A DNA stretch of 64,000 nucleotides from an uncultured Lachnospiraceae bacterium (GCA_910586125.1 CAJUHP010000016.1:11570-75569); one strand, 5' to 3'. Counted from the first letter of the stretch, positions 15,628-25,136 are shown. Notes: generated from the letters alone by a model not told the origin. Program-made: numbers and translations.

Positions 15628-17610
15628 ATGAATTACGAAGCAATCTTTTGTGACGAGACAGAAGAATACCGGATTCCGGTGGAGCCGGAGGCCGGCGGCA
15701 CGGTCATACTTCGGGTGCGGACAGCGAAGGACGATGTAAAACAGGTTTGGCTGGCTACGCATGCCATGGAAAAGGAACTGACCAAGACAAACAGCGAAGG
15801 TTGTTTTGATTACTATGAGGCGGAACTGGAGTTGGGGGAGGAGCCTGTCAGCTACTGGTTTTGTATTGCGGACGAGGAAGAGTTCTGCGAGTACAATCGC
15901 CTGGGGGTCAACGGAGATAAGAACGAGGCGTCTCTGTTTCGGGTGGTTCCGGGAAGAAAACTGCCGGACTGGGCCAGAGGGGCGGTCATGTATCAGATCT
16001 ATGTGGATCGCTTCTGCGACGGGAACCCTTCCAACAATGTAAAGACGGAAGAATACAACTATCTGGATCATGCAGCTTTGGCGGTGCCTTCCTGGGACAG
16101 CCTGCCGGAACCCTTCGATGTTCACCGGTTTTACGGCGGCGATCTGCAGGGGATTCTGGACAAGCTCGATTACCTGCAGAATCTGGGGGTGGAGGTTCTG
16201 TACCTGAACCCGGTCTTTGTATCGCCATCCAATCACAAGTATGACTGCCAGGATTATGATGCGATTGATCCCCATCTGGCCGTCATCGAAAAAGACGGCG
16301 ATTATCGGGTGCGCGTGACGGCCCAGGCAAATCTGGAGGCTTCCAACGCTTTTTTTGCCTCCTTTGTGGATGAAGTTCACAGGCGGGGAATGCGGGTGAT
16401 TATTGACGGCGTGCTGAATCACTGCGGCTCGTTCCACAAATGGATGAACAAGGCCAGGGTATACCGAGAGGCGGAAGGCTACCCGCAGGGAGCTTACGAA
16501 TCGGAGGAGAGCCCATACCGGGATTATTTCTATTTTTCTTCTCAGTGCTGGCCGGACAATAAAAATTATGAGGGCTGGTGGGGACATGATACCCTGCCCA
16601 AGCTGAATTATGAGGGCAGCGAGAAGCTTTGGCAGGAGGTTCTGGAAATCGGGCGCAAATGGGTATCCGCGCCCTACTATGTGGACGGCTGGCGACTGGA
16701 TGTGGCGGCGGATCTGGGACACAGTATGGAGACCAATCACCGCTTTTGGCAGGAATTCCGCCAGGCGGTACGGGAGGCAAACCCGGACGCGGTGGTTTTG
16801 GCGGAACATTACGGCGATCCCTATGCCTGGATTCATAACGGAGAATGGGATACGGTTATGAATTATGATGCCTTTATGGAGCCTCTGACCTGGTATCTTA
16901 CCGGGATGGAGAAGCACAGCGATTCGTTCCGCCCGGATCTTCGGGCCAACAGCGAAGCGTTCTGGGCACAGATGTCCGGCAGCATGTATCGCCTGGACGG
17001 AGGTCTGCAGATTGCCATGAACCAGTTGTCCAACCATGATCACTCCCGTTTTCTCACACGTACCAACCATATGGAGGGCCGGCTTGGAAACCGCACGTCT
17101 GAGGAGGCCGGCGAGGGGGTGGAGATCTGTGCCATGTATCAGGCTGTGATCATGCAGATGACCTGGCCGGGGGCGCCCACGCTGTATTATGGGGATGAGG
17201 CCGGTCTGTGCGGGTGGACAGACCCGGACAACAGACGCCCGTATCCCTGGGGACATGAGAACAAGGAACTGCTTAAACTGTACCGGACAGCGATCCGGAT
17301 TCACCGGTCCCGTCATTGTCTGCGAACCGGTTCGTTTTACCGGCTGACGGGCGAGGGGGCAGTGATTGCGTACGGCCGCAGTCAGAGGACGGAGCGGATT
17401 GTAACCGTGGTCAACGCGGGGGAGACGGCGTCTGCGGTTACAATACCGGTGTGGAAGACGGGGGCCGCTCTCGACGGATCCTTTTACAATCTTCTGCGGA
17501 CTGGAACAGACGGATTTGACCAGAAAAAGGACAGCTTTGCCGTGAAGAACGGTCTGCTGCAGATCACAATGGAAGGACATTCTTCCATGATATTGGAGGA
17601 ACAGATTTGA
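15628..17610 (+). CDS. GH13 alpha-amylase family enzyme, neopullulanase/cyclomaltodextrinase-like
   Basis: A 660-residue intracellular glycoside hydrolase (no signal peptide). An N-terminal beta domain of about 110 residues resembles the starch-binding-type domain of neopullulanases, followed by the catalytic barrel from WARGAVMYQIYVDRF. The catalytic triad is complete: D358 (GWRLDVA), E393 (VLAEHYG) and D471 (SNHDHS). It probably cleaves short alpha-glucans or cyclodextrins in the cytoplasm. The ATG follows AGAGGGAAAGAATAG. It overlaps the ResB gene by 4 bp, an unexpected pairing. Confidence 0.88.
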   Translation: MNYEAIFCDETEEYRIPVEPEAGGTVILRVRTAKDDVKQVWLATHAMEKELTKTNSEGCFDYYEAELELGEEPVSYWFCIADEEEFCEYNRLGVNGDKNEASLFRVVPGRKLPDWARGAVMYQIYVDRFCDGNPSNNVKTEEYNYLDHAALAVPSWDSLPEPFDVHRFYGGDLQGILDKLDYLQNLGVEVLYLNPVFVSPSNHKYDCQDYDAIDPHLAVIEKDGDYRVRVTAQANLEASNAFFASFVDEVHRRGMRVIIDGVLNHCGSFHKWMNKARVYREAEGYPQGAYESEESPYRDYFYFSSQCWPDNKNYEGWWGHDTLPKLNYEGSEKLWQEVLEIGRKWVSAPYYVDGWRLDVAADLGHSMETNHRFWQEFRQAVREANPDAVVLAEHYGDPYAWIHNGEWDTVMNYDAFMEPLTWYLTGMEKHSDSFRPDLRANSEAFWAQMSGSMYRLDGGLQIAMNQLSNHDHSRFLTRTNHMEGRLGNRTSEEAGEGVEICAMYQAVIMQMTWPGAPTLYYGDEAGLCGWTDPDNRRPYPWGHENKELLKLYRTAIRIHRSRHCLRTGSFYRLTGEGAVIAYGRSQRTERIVTVVNAGETASAVTIPVWKTGAALDGSFYNLLRTGTDGFDQKKDSFAVKNGLLQITMEGHSSMILEEQI

Positions 17611-18851
17611 GTATGATAAAAAAAGGATTGCGCGGAATTCGTTCCATGAAGTTCGGCATTCTTCTGCTGGTGCTGATTGTGGCGGTTTCCCTGATTGGCT
17701 CTGTGATCACACAGGGCGAGAGCGAAGAGTTCTACCTGGCAAACTACAGTCAGGCGTATCTGATTCTGGCTCTGGGGCTGGATCACGTCTATTACACGCC
17801 GTATTTTCTGGGACTGGGGGCGCTGCTGATTCTCAATCTGACGCTCTGCTCCCTGGTTCGTTTCGGCAGCGCGCTTCGGGCCGGCGCGGCGCATGTAAAG
17901 GCAGCCGGAAAGATGGTATCCGGCACGCCGGTATCCGGCAGACAGAGGGAGAAGCTCCTTTCCTTTTTGGAAAAAGGGCGCTATCGCCGGCAGGAAAACG
18001 GCGGCGTGACCGTATTTTATAAGAACGGGATCGGGCATATGGGATCGTTTCTGGTGCATTTGAGCCTTGTTCTGATCCTGGTATTGGGCGCGGTGGTTCT
18101 CTACACTGGTGAGTCCGAGGTCTATGGTGTGAATTACGGCGCGCCTCTGACTCTGGCGGACGGCACGGTGGTGAGCCTGGTGGATTTTACCATGCGAGAC
18201 GAGCAGGGCAACGTTCACTATGAAAGCACGCTTACGATTACGACGCCGGAGGCAAGACAGATCACGGAGTCTGCGAGCGTCAATTACCCGATCAACTTTG
18301 ACGGAAAGAAATATTTTCAGAATTCCTATGGTTTTTCCGCCCGGGTAGTCATTCATAATACAGCCAACGGGGCGGAGGAAGAGGTGTATCTGACCGAGCC
18401 GGTTTTTCTCAAAACGTCCGAGAGCGGGGCCGGGGTCTATTATATGGCGGCCTGCACGGATTATGTGGAGGGGCCGGACGGTCAGCTTATGATGCGTTCC
18501 GAGCAGATCGAGGAGGGAAAACCGGCTGCGTTCCTTCTGTCGGTGTTAGATGGAAAAGCGGAAGGGATGGGCGCGGTTTTGGTAGAGCAGGGAACGCCGG
18601 TTGCGGTGGAGGATGTGATCTTTACCTTTGAAGAACTGCGGCCTTATCCCGGTATCCGTATCAAGGCGACAAGCCGTGCGCTGATGGCTTTTCTCTATGC
18701 CAGCTTCGGCCTGATGATTGCCGGCCTGTGGTTCTGTTTCTTCCAGCAGCCGGTCTATATCACGGTGGGCAGCGGCTTTTACCGCATCAGCGGCCTGAGG
18801 AATCCGGAGGGCCTGGAAACGCAGATGCAGCTTTGGATGAAGGAAGAATAA
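17607..18851 (+). CDS. resB: ResB-like cytochrome c biogenesis protein
   Basis: A 414-residue membrane protein of the ResB/Ccs1 family, half of the system II haem-attachment machinery. Helices are at about 13-32, 60-85 and 145-165, and one near the C-terminus (about 350-375), with a large external loop between the last two. It is shorter than Bacillus ResB (over 500 residues). TTG at 17607 has GGAGG 7 bp ahead and overlaps the GH13 stop; ATG at 17613 is an alternative. It is followed by its partner CcsA. Confidence 0.85.
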   Translation: MSMIKKGLRGIRSMKFGILLLVLIVAVSLIGSVITQGESEEFYLANYSQAYLILALGLDHVYYTPYFLGLGALLILNLTLCSLVRFGSALRAGAAHVKAAGKMVSGTPVSGRQREKLLSFLEKGRYRRQENGGVTVFYKNGIGHMGSFLVHLSLVLILVLGAVVLYTGESEVYGVNYGAPLTLADGTVVSLVDFTMRDEQGNVHYESTLTITTPEARQITESASVNYPINFDGKKYFQNSYGFSARVVIHNTANGAEEEVYLTEPVFLKTSESGAGVYYMAACTDYVEGPDGQLMMRSEQIEEGKPAAFLLSVLDGKAEGMGAVLVEQGTPVAVEDVIFTFEELRPYPGIRIKATSRALMAFLYASFGLMIAGLWFCFFQQPVYITVGSGFYRISGLRNPEGLETQMQLWMKEE

Positions 18852-18875
18852 CCGCAGAGCGGGAAAGGAAAATAT

Positions 18876-19670
18876 ATGCTGAACATAATCTTTTTTGCCT
18901 CGATTGTCTGTTTTTTTATCTCGGCCGTTCTGCAGACGGTGGGAACCATCTTTAAGAAAGATGGGGTAGCAAAAGCAGCCTGGCTTGCCACGGCGGGAAG
19001 CGCCCTGGTTCTGACCGTCTATCTGGTGTGGCGGGGGATAGCCGCCGGGCGGCTGCCTTTGGCAAATCAGTTTGAGTTTGCCACGGCCTTCGCCTGGGGA
19101 GTCGCGGTGATGACGCTGCTTCTTCACTGGCGGATGAACCTGGACTGGCTGGGGACGTTTTCCGTGCCGGCCGTCTTTTTGATGCTGTCCTACTCGGCGC
19201 TTCTTCCCAGAGATATCACAGAACTGATGCCCGCGTTAAAAAGCGCCTGGTTTGGATTACATATCGCTTCGGCGGTGATATCCTACGCCAGCTTTGCCGT
19301 TGCCAGTTTTACCGGTCTTCGCTATCTGATGAGCCTGAGAGGCGGGGCGAAGGAGACGGATATTTCGGTGAAAAAGCTAGATTATCTGATGTACCGTATG
19401 ATTGCGCTGGGATTTTTGTTTCTGACCATTGTGATTCTGTCCGGCTGTATCTGGGCAGAGCAGGCATGGTCCGCGTTCTGGTCCTGGGACCCGAAGGAGA
19501 CGTGGGCTCTCATCACCTGGATTATCTATGCAATCTACCTGCATTTGCGAGTCAACAAAAAGATGGCCGGCAAAAAGATGGCCGTCTATGCGCTGGTTTC
19601 TATGATCTGTGTGATTTTTACGTTTGTCGGCGTAAATCAGCTTCTGCCGGGACTGCATTCTTACCGGTAG
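18876..19670 (+). CDS. ccsA: CcsA/ResC-like cytochrome c biogenesis protein
   Basis: A 264-residue membrane protein with about eight helices. It carries the haem-handling tryptophan-rich segment AEQAWSAFWSWDPKETWAL at about residues 192-210, with conserved histidines nearby (LLHWRM, WFGLHIASAVISY). With ResB it exports haem and joins it to CxxCH motifs of c-type cytochromes outside the membrane. No c-type cytochrome gene is visible in the window. The ATG follows GGGAAAGGAAAATAT. Confidence 0.88.
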   Translation: MLNIIFFASIVCFFISAVLQTVGTIFKKDGVAKAAWLATAGSALVLTVYLVWRGIAAGRLPLANQFEFATAFAWGVAVMTLLLHWRMNLDWLGTFSVPAVFLMLSYSALLPRDITELMPALKSAWFGLHIASAVISYASFAVASFTGLRYLMSLRGGAKETDISVKKLDYLMYRMIALGFLFLTIVILSGCIWAEQAWSAFWSWDPKETWALITWIIYAIYLHLRVNKKMAGKKMAVYALVSMICVIFTFVGVNQLLPGLHSYR

Positions 19671-19729
19671 TCATATTTCGCAGAGAGAAACGCACCAGAA
19701 TATTTTTTGCAGAGCGTAAAGAATGAAGA

Positions 19730-20509
19730 ATGGATATGAAACACTGGAAAGTAGCAATCTGTGAAGACAATCCGGCCCAGCAGCGGTATATCAAACAGCT
19801 CGTATATGAATGGGGAAACACCCGCGGGCTGGATCTGGAAATCTCTGTCTATCAAAACTGTGAGAGCTGCTGGTTTTCGTGGGAAGAGAGGATGGATTGG
19901 GATCTTCTGTTTCTGGATATTGATCTGGGGCAGAATGGAATGAACGGAATGGAGCTGGCGCGGCGCATTCGGGAGAAAGATTCGAGAGCGGTTATTATAT
20001 TTATCACGGCGTTGCCGGAATATATGAGCGAAGGCTACGACGTGGAGGCGTTTCATTTTCTGATCAAACCGGTGGACGCCGGCCGTCTTTCCAGGATTCT
20101 GGATCGCGCGTTTTATGCTGTGAAGCAAAACGAAGAGTCCTATCTTTTTCTGGAGAGCGATGGAAACATCCGGCTGATCCCCATTGACATCATTGTCTGT
20201 GCGGAAGCCTTTTCCCACACCGTCCGTCTGTATCTGTGTCCGCAGGAACAAGGTCCGGCAGCAAAAGAAATGCCGCCGGAACAAACCAATGCCAGAATGG
20301 GGCTGGGAGAGCTGGAGAGCCGCCTGCCTGCGGGCGCGTTTTTCCGCTGCCACCGTTCTTACCTGATTTCCCTGGCGCACATACGCAAAATTGAAAAAAA
20401 GCAGGTGTTTCTGGAATACGGAGTGACAGCACCGGTGGGCCGCACACAGGAGAGGGCGCTGTATCAGGCGTTTTTGGCGTATCACAGACAGAAGGGAGAT
20501 TTGAGATAA
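19730..20509 (+). CDS. LytTR-family response regulator (left cassette)
   Basis: A 259-residue regulator. The receiver domain (about 1-125) has acidic D10/E9 (CEDN) and the phospho-acceptor in LLFLDIDLG. The C-terminal LytTR DNA-binding domain ends with FFRCHRSYLISLAHIRKI. A linker rich in Q, P and E interrupts the LytTR domain at about 170-190. The kinase gene starts at the base after its stop. It is a paralogue of the regulator at 34504-35220 and probably controls the exporter genes that follow. The ribosome site is weak; an in-frame ATG at 19736 is an alternative. Confidence 0.88.
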   Translation: MDMKHWKVAICEDNPAQQRYIKQLVYEWGNTRGLDLEISVYQNCESCWFSWEERMDWDLLFLDIDLGQNGMNGMELARRIREKDSRAVIIFITALPEYMSEGYDVEAFHFLIKPVDAGRLSRILDRAFYAVKQNEESYLFLESDGNIRLIPIDIIVCAEAFSHTVRLYLCPQEQGPAAKEMPPEQTNARMGLGELESRLPAGAFFRCHRSYLISLAHIRKIEKKQVFLEYGVTAPVGRTQERALYQAFLAYHRQKGDLR

Positions 20510-21172
20510 ATGGGTTCCATGTTTGCATGGCTGCTGGACCGAAGGGTGCGATCCTGGCAGTATGCACTGATTGAAAAACATTGCGAAGAGGTACAGCATA
20601 TGTATCAGGAGATGAGAACCTGGCGGCACGATTACAAAAATCATCTTCAGGTGATGAAAGCGCATCTGGAGCTGGGAGAGTATGAGAAACTGGCTGACTA
20701 TCTTGGGGAGCTGGACCGGGAGATCTCTCAGATGGACTATTTTATAAAGACCGGCAATGTGATGCTGGACGCCGTGTTAAACAGCAAAATTTCTCTGGCC
20801 CGGTCAAAGCAGATACGGGTTGACGTGAAAGTAGTGCTGCCGGCACATCTGGTCATAAATCATTACGATCTGTCCGTAATCCTGGGAAATCTGCTGGATA
20901 ATGCCATTGAGGGCTGCGAAACGCAGAGCGAGGAGAAGGAGCGCTTTCTGCGGGTCTATATCGGAATGCTAAAGGAACAGCTCTATTTGTCCGTGACCAA
21001 TTCCCATTGTACGCCGGTTCTAAAGAGCAAAAATGGTTATCTCTCCACCAAAGCAAAAGACCGGGGGCTGGGAACGCTCAGTATCGACCGCATTGTAGCC
21101 CGCCACAAAGGATTTGTCAACCGCAAAAACGACGAGCTGATTTTTGCCACAGAGATATTATTGCCGCTGTAA
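20510..21172 (+). CDS. GHKL sensor histidine kinase lacking a membrane segment (left cassette)
   Basis: A 220-residue kinase of the AgrC/LytS-like GHKL type. The phospho-acceptor histidine lies in WRHDYKNHLQ, the N-box is NLLDNAIEG and the G-box DRGLGT. The protein begins only about 25 residues before the coiled linker, with no clear transmembrane helix; its paralogue at 33743-34477 has one. It may sense an internal signal, associate with a partner, or be N-terminally truncated. The ATG abuts the regulator stop, so the two are coupled. Confidence 0.85.
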   Translation: MGSMFAWLLDRRVRSWQYALIEKHCEEVQHMYQEMRTWRHDYKNHLQVMKAHLELGEYEKLADYLGELDREISQMDYFIKTGNVMLDAVLNSKISLARSKQIRVDVKVVLPAHLVINHYDLSVILGNLLDNAIEGCETQSEEKERFLRVYIGMLKEQLYLSVTNSHCTPVLKSKNGYLSTKAKDRGLGTLSIDRIVARHKGFVNRKNDELIFATEILLPL

Positions 21173-21186
21173 AAGGCGGCTTTTTT
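21163..21186 (+). terminator. Terminator after the left kinase gene
   Basis: GCCGC (21163-21167) pairs with GCGGC (21176-21180), followed by six T residues (21181-21186). It overlaps the kinase stop codon and separates the two-component genes from the exporter genes. The right cassette also has a terminator at this point. Confidence 0.7.
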
Positions 21187-21210
21187 AGATTGGGGATAGG
21201 AAAGGGTGAT

Positions 21211-21303
21211 ATGAAAGATCAGAGATTTAACAGAAAGCGGCGTTCATGCCGCCAGAAATGCAGTTCGTGTCCAAATCTGCCGCGGAGGGGAATTCTGTGG
21301 TAG
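21211..21303 (+). CDS. Candidate small cysteine-rich peptide, 30 aa
   Basis: A short frame behind GGAAAGGGTGAT. It begins MKDQRFNRKRRS, is strongly basic, carries C13, C17 and C20 in a CxxxCxxC pattern, and ends RRGILW. It lies between the kinase terminator and the exporter genes of the left cassette, the usual place for a peptide that is sensed or exported. A GCGGC/GCCGC hairpin overlaps codons 10-15. No family is recognised; a chance ORF remains possible. Confidence 0.35.
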   Translation: MKDQRFNRKRRSCRQKCSSCPNLPRRGILW

Positions 21304-21376
21304 AATCCATGAGGCAGGATAGCTCCTGCAGCGCTTTGGAGAAAGGCAGAGGAAAAAGATGAGAGGGGGAGCGGAC

Positions 21377-23281
21377 ATGGAAAAAAAAGAAAGACAGGAG
21401 GAAAAGGCCAAAAAGAAAGCGGATCAGAAGCGATACGCGATTTTCGACAACTACCTGTTTCTGTACCGGGAGATGTTACGCTACAAAAAGAGCAGCCTGC
21501 TGTGGAACGTTCTGATAGTGGCAGGTATGCTGGGAAGCAGTTATCTGATGGCTTTTACTTCCCGGTGGATGGTGATGCTGATCGAAGAGGACGCCTTGCC
21601 GTGGCGGATGATACTGGTTCTAACCAGCATGGTGGCAGCGTATGAGACGCTTGATTTGCTGGCGCGCGTAAGCTGGCGGCAGGCGCATATTCTGGGACTG
21701 AGGATGCGGCATTATTTTCAAAAAAAGATCCTCGATAAGCTGGGACGCACGGCCTATGCCAATCTGGAGGACCCGGAATACAAGCGGATGGTGGACCGCG
21801 CCAAGGAGCTGTGCTATCACTGGAACAGGGACGTCCGTGTCTGTGTGAATCAGTCCCGATCCTTTATACAATGTCTTCTGCAGCTTCTGATTTCGTCGGT
21901 GCTTCTGTCCTCGCTGCATCCCCTTTTGGTGGCAGCGCTGGCGGTCAGCGCATGGCTGCAATACCACAGCGGCAAATGGAAAGCCGAGTGGAGCCGGAAG
22001 CAGAGAAAAAACTGGCAGGAGCTGGATATGAAGATCCGCTATGTGGTGGACCGAGCCGGAGATTTTCCCTATGCCAAGGAGATGCGGCTTTACGAGGCGG
22101 ACAACTGGCTGTCCGGAAAATACAAAACCTTTATGAGGCAGCGACGCATCTGGAAAAACAGAGAGATTTTTGTGGGGGCGGCAGCCGGGGGATTTGGCCA
22201 GTTGGTGTACTCGGCAGGTCAGGCCGCCGTGTATCTGGTTCTGTTGGCCGGTGTGCTAAGCGGGACCGTGACGGGAGCGGATTTTGTGTTTTTTATCAGT
22301 CTGGCCCTGCAGTTGAGCCAAAGCATGAGCCAGATTGCCGACTATCTGCGGACGCTTCGGGAGAGCGTAGTATCCATCGCGGATTACCGCATTATGATGG
22401 AATTGCCGGATTCGCGCGCCAGACCGCTGTCTGGCGGGCAGGAACCGGCGCTGAGCGGCGCGCCTGGTATCACGTTTTCTCATCTTTCCTTCTTCTATCC
22501 GGGCACGGAGAAAGCGATACTGGAGGATATAGATTTTTCTATCCGGCCGGGCGAGCGGATCGCTCTGGTTGGCCTGAACGGAGCCGGAAAAACAACGCTG
22601 ATCAAGCTGCTGTGCGGGCTTTACGATCCCACGGACGGAGAGATTCGTTTTGACGGACACAATGCGATGCGCTGGAGTATGGACGCCTATTACCGCCTGT
22701 TCTCGGTTGTGTTTCAGGATCTGAATCTGATGCCGGCAACCATCGCGGAGAATGTGGCCGGAGTGGACGGGGAGGAGTTGGACAGAGAGCGGGTGAAGGA
22801 CTGTCTGAAGCAGGCCGGCCTGTGGGAGCGGGTGGAGAAGCTGGAATATGGTATGGATACCTATCTGAAAAAAGAAGTGTTCAAAAACGCGGTGAATCTG
22901 TCCGGGGGCGAGACACAGAAACTTCTGTTGGCCAGAGCGATTTACAAGGAGGCTCCGGTTTTGATCCTGGACGAGCCGACAGCGGCTCTGGATGCCATCG
23001 CAGAACAGCATCTCTATGAGCGTTATGGCCGGCTGACAAAGAACCGCACCAGCATTTTTATTTCTCACCGTCTGGCCAGCACCCGCTTTTGCGACCGCAT
23101 CGTGATGCTAAAAGGAGGCCGGATCGCGGAGATCGGCAGCCATGACGAATTGATGGAGAAGAAGGGCATATATTACGAACTCTATCAGGTACAGAGCCAT
23201 TACTATCAGGAGGACAGAAAGGAATCCTTTTCCTCCTCTTTGGACCCGGAATGGGAGGTGAACGGTTATGTCGAAGAATAA
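21377..23281 (+). CDS. ABC exporter half-transporter, first subunit (left cassette)
   Basis: A 634-residue fused permease-ATPase. Six-helix membrane region about 40-330; nucleotide domain about 360-600 with GLNGAGKTT (Walker A), LSGGETQK (signature), LILDEPTAALD (Walker B) and ISHRLAST (H-loop). The C-terminus has a VQSHYY tail, shared with the first subunit of the right cassette. It overlaps the second subunit by 14 bp, indicating a heterodimer. ATG at 21377 follows GAGAGGGGGAG; an in-frame ATG at 21359 is possible. Cargo unknown, perhaps a peptide. Confidence 0.88.
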   Translation: MEKKERQEEKAKKKADQKRYAIFDNYLFLYREMLRYKKSSLLWNVLIVAGMLGSSYLMAFTSRWMVMLIEEDALPWRMILVLTSMVAAYETLDLLARVSWRQAHILGLRMRHYFQKKILDKLGRTAYANLEDPEYKRMVDRAKELCYHWNRDVRVCVNQSRSFIQCLLQLLISSVLLSSLHPLLVAALAVSAWLQYHSGKWKAEWSRKQRKNWQELDMKIRYVVDRAGDFPYAKEMRLYEADNWLSGKYKTFMRQRRIWKNREIFVGAAAGGFGQLVYSAGQAAVYLVLLAGVLSGTVTGADFVFFISLALQLSQSMSQIADYLRTLRESVVSIADYRIMMELPDSRARPLSGGQEPALSGAPGITFSHLSFFYPGTEKAILEDIDFSIRPGERIALVGLNGAGKTTLIKLLCGLYDPTDGEIRFDGHNAMRWSMDAYYRLFSVVFQDLNLMPATIAENVAGVDGEELDRERVKDCLKQAGLWERVEKLEYGMDTYLKKEVFKNAVNLSGGETQKLLLARAIYKEAPVLILDEPTAALDAIAEQHLYERYGRLTKNRTSIFISHRLASTRFCDRIVMLKGGRIAEIGSHDELMEKKGIYYELYQVQSHYYQEDRKESFSSSLDPEWEVNGYVEE

Positions 23282-25136
23282 GATAGAAAATAAGCCGGAA
23301 CAAAAGAAAATGCGGTTTCAAGATATCCGCCGTGCGGCGGCGCTGGAGCTGCGGGGCGCCGTGCTGGTGTGGAAGGTTTCCAAAAAATATATGGTGCTTT
23401 CCGTGCTGGAAAATCTTTCGTGGATGTGCTTCCCGTATTGGGATATGTTTTTTATGGCCAGACTGCTGGACGAGGTGATGACAGACAGAGATCCCTCCCG
23501 GCTGTTCGGGCTTGCGGCGGTTCTGCTGCTCGGCAATCTCGTGTTGGATTTTTTCAGAATTCTGCTTCCGGCGCTGCGGTGGGAGGAACAATTTGTGTTT
23601 GACCTGGAGGAACAGCTCCTGATTGCGAGAAAGATCGCACAGCTTGATTATGTCATGGTGGAGAGCGACGAGATTCACAATCTGTGCCAGCGCATCCGGC
23701 GGGAGACGCAGAACGACAGAAAAAATCTGAATCAGATTCGGGAGGATATCCCCCGTCTGATCGGGGCGTTTATCACGATCTTTATGGGTATCGGCCTGGT
23801 TTGGGACAGCATTGTGCGGGTTGCGGCGGGAAATGGGGCGGCATGGCTTCTGCTTTTGCTCCCTGTGGGAATCTGGGTATCCGCCGGCTGCGCTGTCAAA
23901 ATAGAGGCGCTGTATCTTGCCTGTCAGGATAAAATCAGCGAAGCCTGCCTGCACCGGGACCGTTATATGGATTATCTGGAGAATTATGAAAACGGCAAAG
24001 AGACGCGGATTTACGGCCTGGGCCATCTGATGCTTAGCCGCATGATGAAGGCGCATGACTTTACCGCGGTGGGGCTGGAGGAAGATGCGAGAAAAAGTCT
24101 GCCCTACAATACGGCAATGAATCTGTCCGAAACCGTCAGTGATGTACTGCTTCGCTGTATCTTTGCCTGTGCGGCCGTGGCGGGAAGGATTTCCGTCGGC
24201 AGCGTGATACAGTGCCGGGACAGCGTCGATAACATGATGCGCTCCTGTCAAGAAGTGGGATTCATCCTGAGCAGCATGTACGGGAACAGCAAATACCTGG
24301 AGCGCTATTTTTCCTTCCTGGATTTGAAAGGCGAGATGAAAACGGGCTGCATTCCGGTGGAAAAACGGATGGACGGCGCATACCGGATCGAATTTGAACA
24401 TGTTTCCTTTCGCTATCCCGGCAGCAGCAGCTACGCGCTCAAGGATATCAATCTGAAATTTGAGATCGGTGAAAAACTGGCGGTGGTGGGCATGAATGGC
24501 AGCGGCAAGACAACGTTTATCAAGCTTCTATGCCGTCTCTACGATCCGACTGAGGGAAGAATTTTGATGAACGGCATCGATATCCGCCGCTATGAGTATG
24601 AGGAGTACCTGCGCCTGTTCTCCGTGGTATTTCAGGACTTTAAGCTGTTTTCATTTACGCTGGGGGAAAATGTGGCGGTGGCGGAGGAGTACGGAGAAAA
24701 AGAGGCGGTGCAGGCGCTGGAAAAGGCCGGATTGACGGAGTTTTTAGAGAAACAGCCAAAAGGACTTTCCACGGTTCTGTACCGGGAGTTTGATCCGAAA
24801 GGACTGGAAATCTCCGGCGGCGAGGCGCAGAAGATTGCCCTGGCACGAGCGGTCTGCAAGGGCGCGCCTTTTGTGCTTTTAGATGAGCCGACGGCGGCGC
24901 TGGACCCGCTGGCCGAGTATGAGATCTATAAACGGTTCAACGATCTGGTGGCGGATCGCACGACGGTCTATATTTCTCACCGGATGTCTTCCTGCCGCTT
25001 CTGCGGGGATATCGCAGTATTCCATGAAGGACGGCTGATCCAGAGAGGAAGCCATGAGGAGCTGATCGAGCAGAAGGATGGGAAATACTATGAACTCTGG
25101 AATGCGCAGGCGCAGTATTACACACATGCGGGATAA
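23268..25136 (+). CDS. ABC exporter half-transporter, second subunit (left cassette)
   Basis: A 622-residue fused permease-ATPase. Membrane domain about 40-330, nucleotide domain with GMNGSGKTT, ISGGEAQKIALARA, FVLLDEPTAALD and ISHRMSSCRFC. The last 60 residues are nearly identical to those of the right-cassette protein at 29882-31753 (both end with an AQAQYY tail), showing that the cassettes are paralogous. It forms a heterodimer with the preceding gene product. No terminator is obvious after it; the LicT promoter follows about 150 bp on. Confidence 0.88.
   Translation: MSKNKIENKPEQKKMRFQDIRRAAALELRGAVLVWKVSKKYMVLSVLENLSWMCFPYWDMFFMARLLDEVMTDRDPSRLFGLAAVLLLGNLVLDFFRILLPALRWEEQFVFDLEEQLLIARKIAQLDYVMVESDEIHNLCQRIRRETQNDRKNLNQIREDIPRLIGAFITIFMGIGLVWDSIVRVAAGNGAAWLLLLLPVGIWVSAGCAVKIEALYLACQDKISEACLHRDRYMDYLENYENGKETRIYGLGHLMLSRMMKAHDFTAVGLEEDARKSLPYNTAMNLSETVSDVLLRCIFACAAVAGRISVGSVIQCRDSVDNMMRSCQEVGFILSSMYGNSKYLERYFSFLDLKGEMKTGCIPVEKRMDGAYRIEFEHVSFRYPGSSSYALKDINLKFEIGEKLAVVGMNGSGKTTFIKLLCRLYDPTEGRILMNGIDIRRYEYEEYLRLFSVVFQDFKLFSFTLGENVAVAEEYGEKEAVQALEKAGLTEFLEKQPKGLSTVLYREFDPKGLEISGGEAQKIALARAVCKGAPFVLLDEPTAALDPLAEYEIYKRFNDLVADRTTVYISHRMSSCRFCGDIAVFHEGRLIQRGSHEELIEQKDGKYYELWNAQAQYYTHAG

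Noticed and set aside
15550..17580. 676-codon minus-strand frame opposite the GH13 gene
   Set aside because: Antisense shadow of an enzyme whose catalytic residues are all intact on the plus strand.
21211..21303. The CxxxCxxC pattern as a radical SAM motif
   Set aside because: The frame is only 30 residues long with no barrel; the spacing is treated as a peptide feature only.
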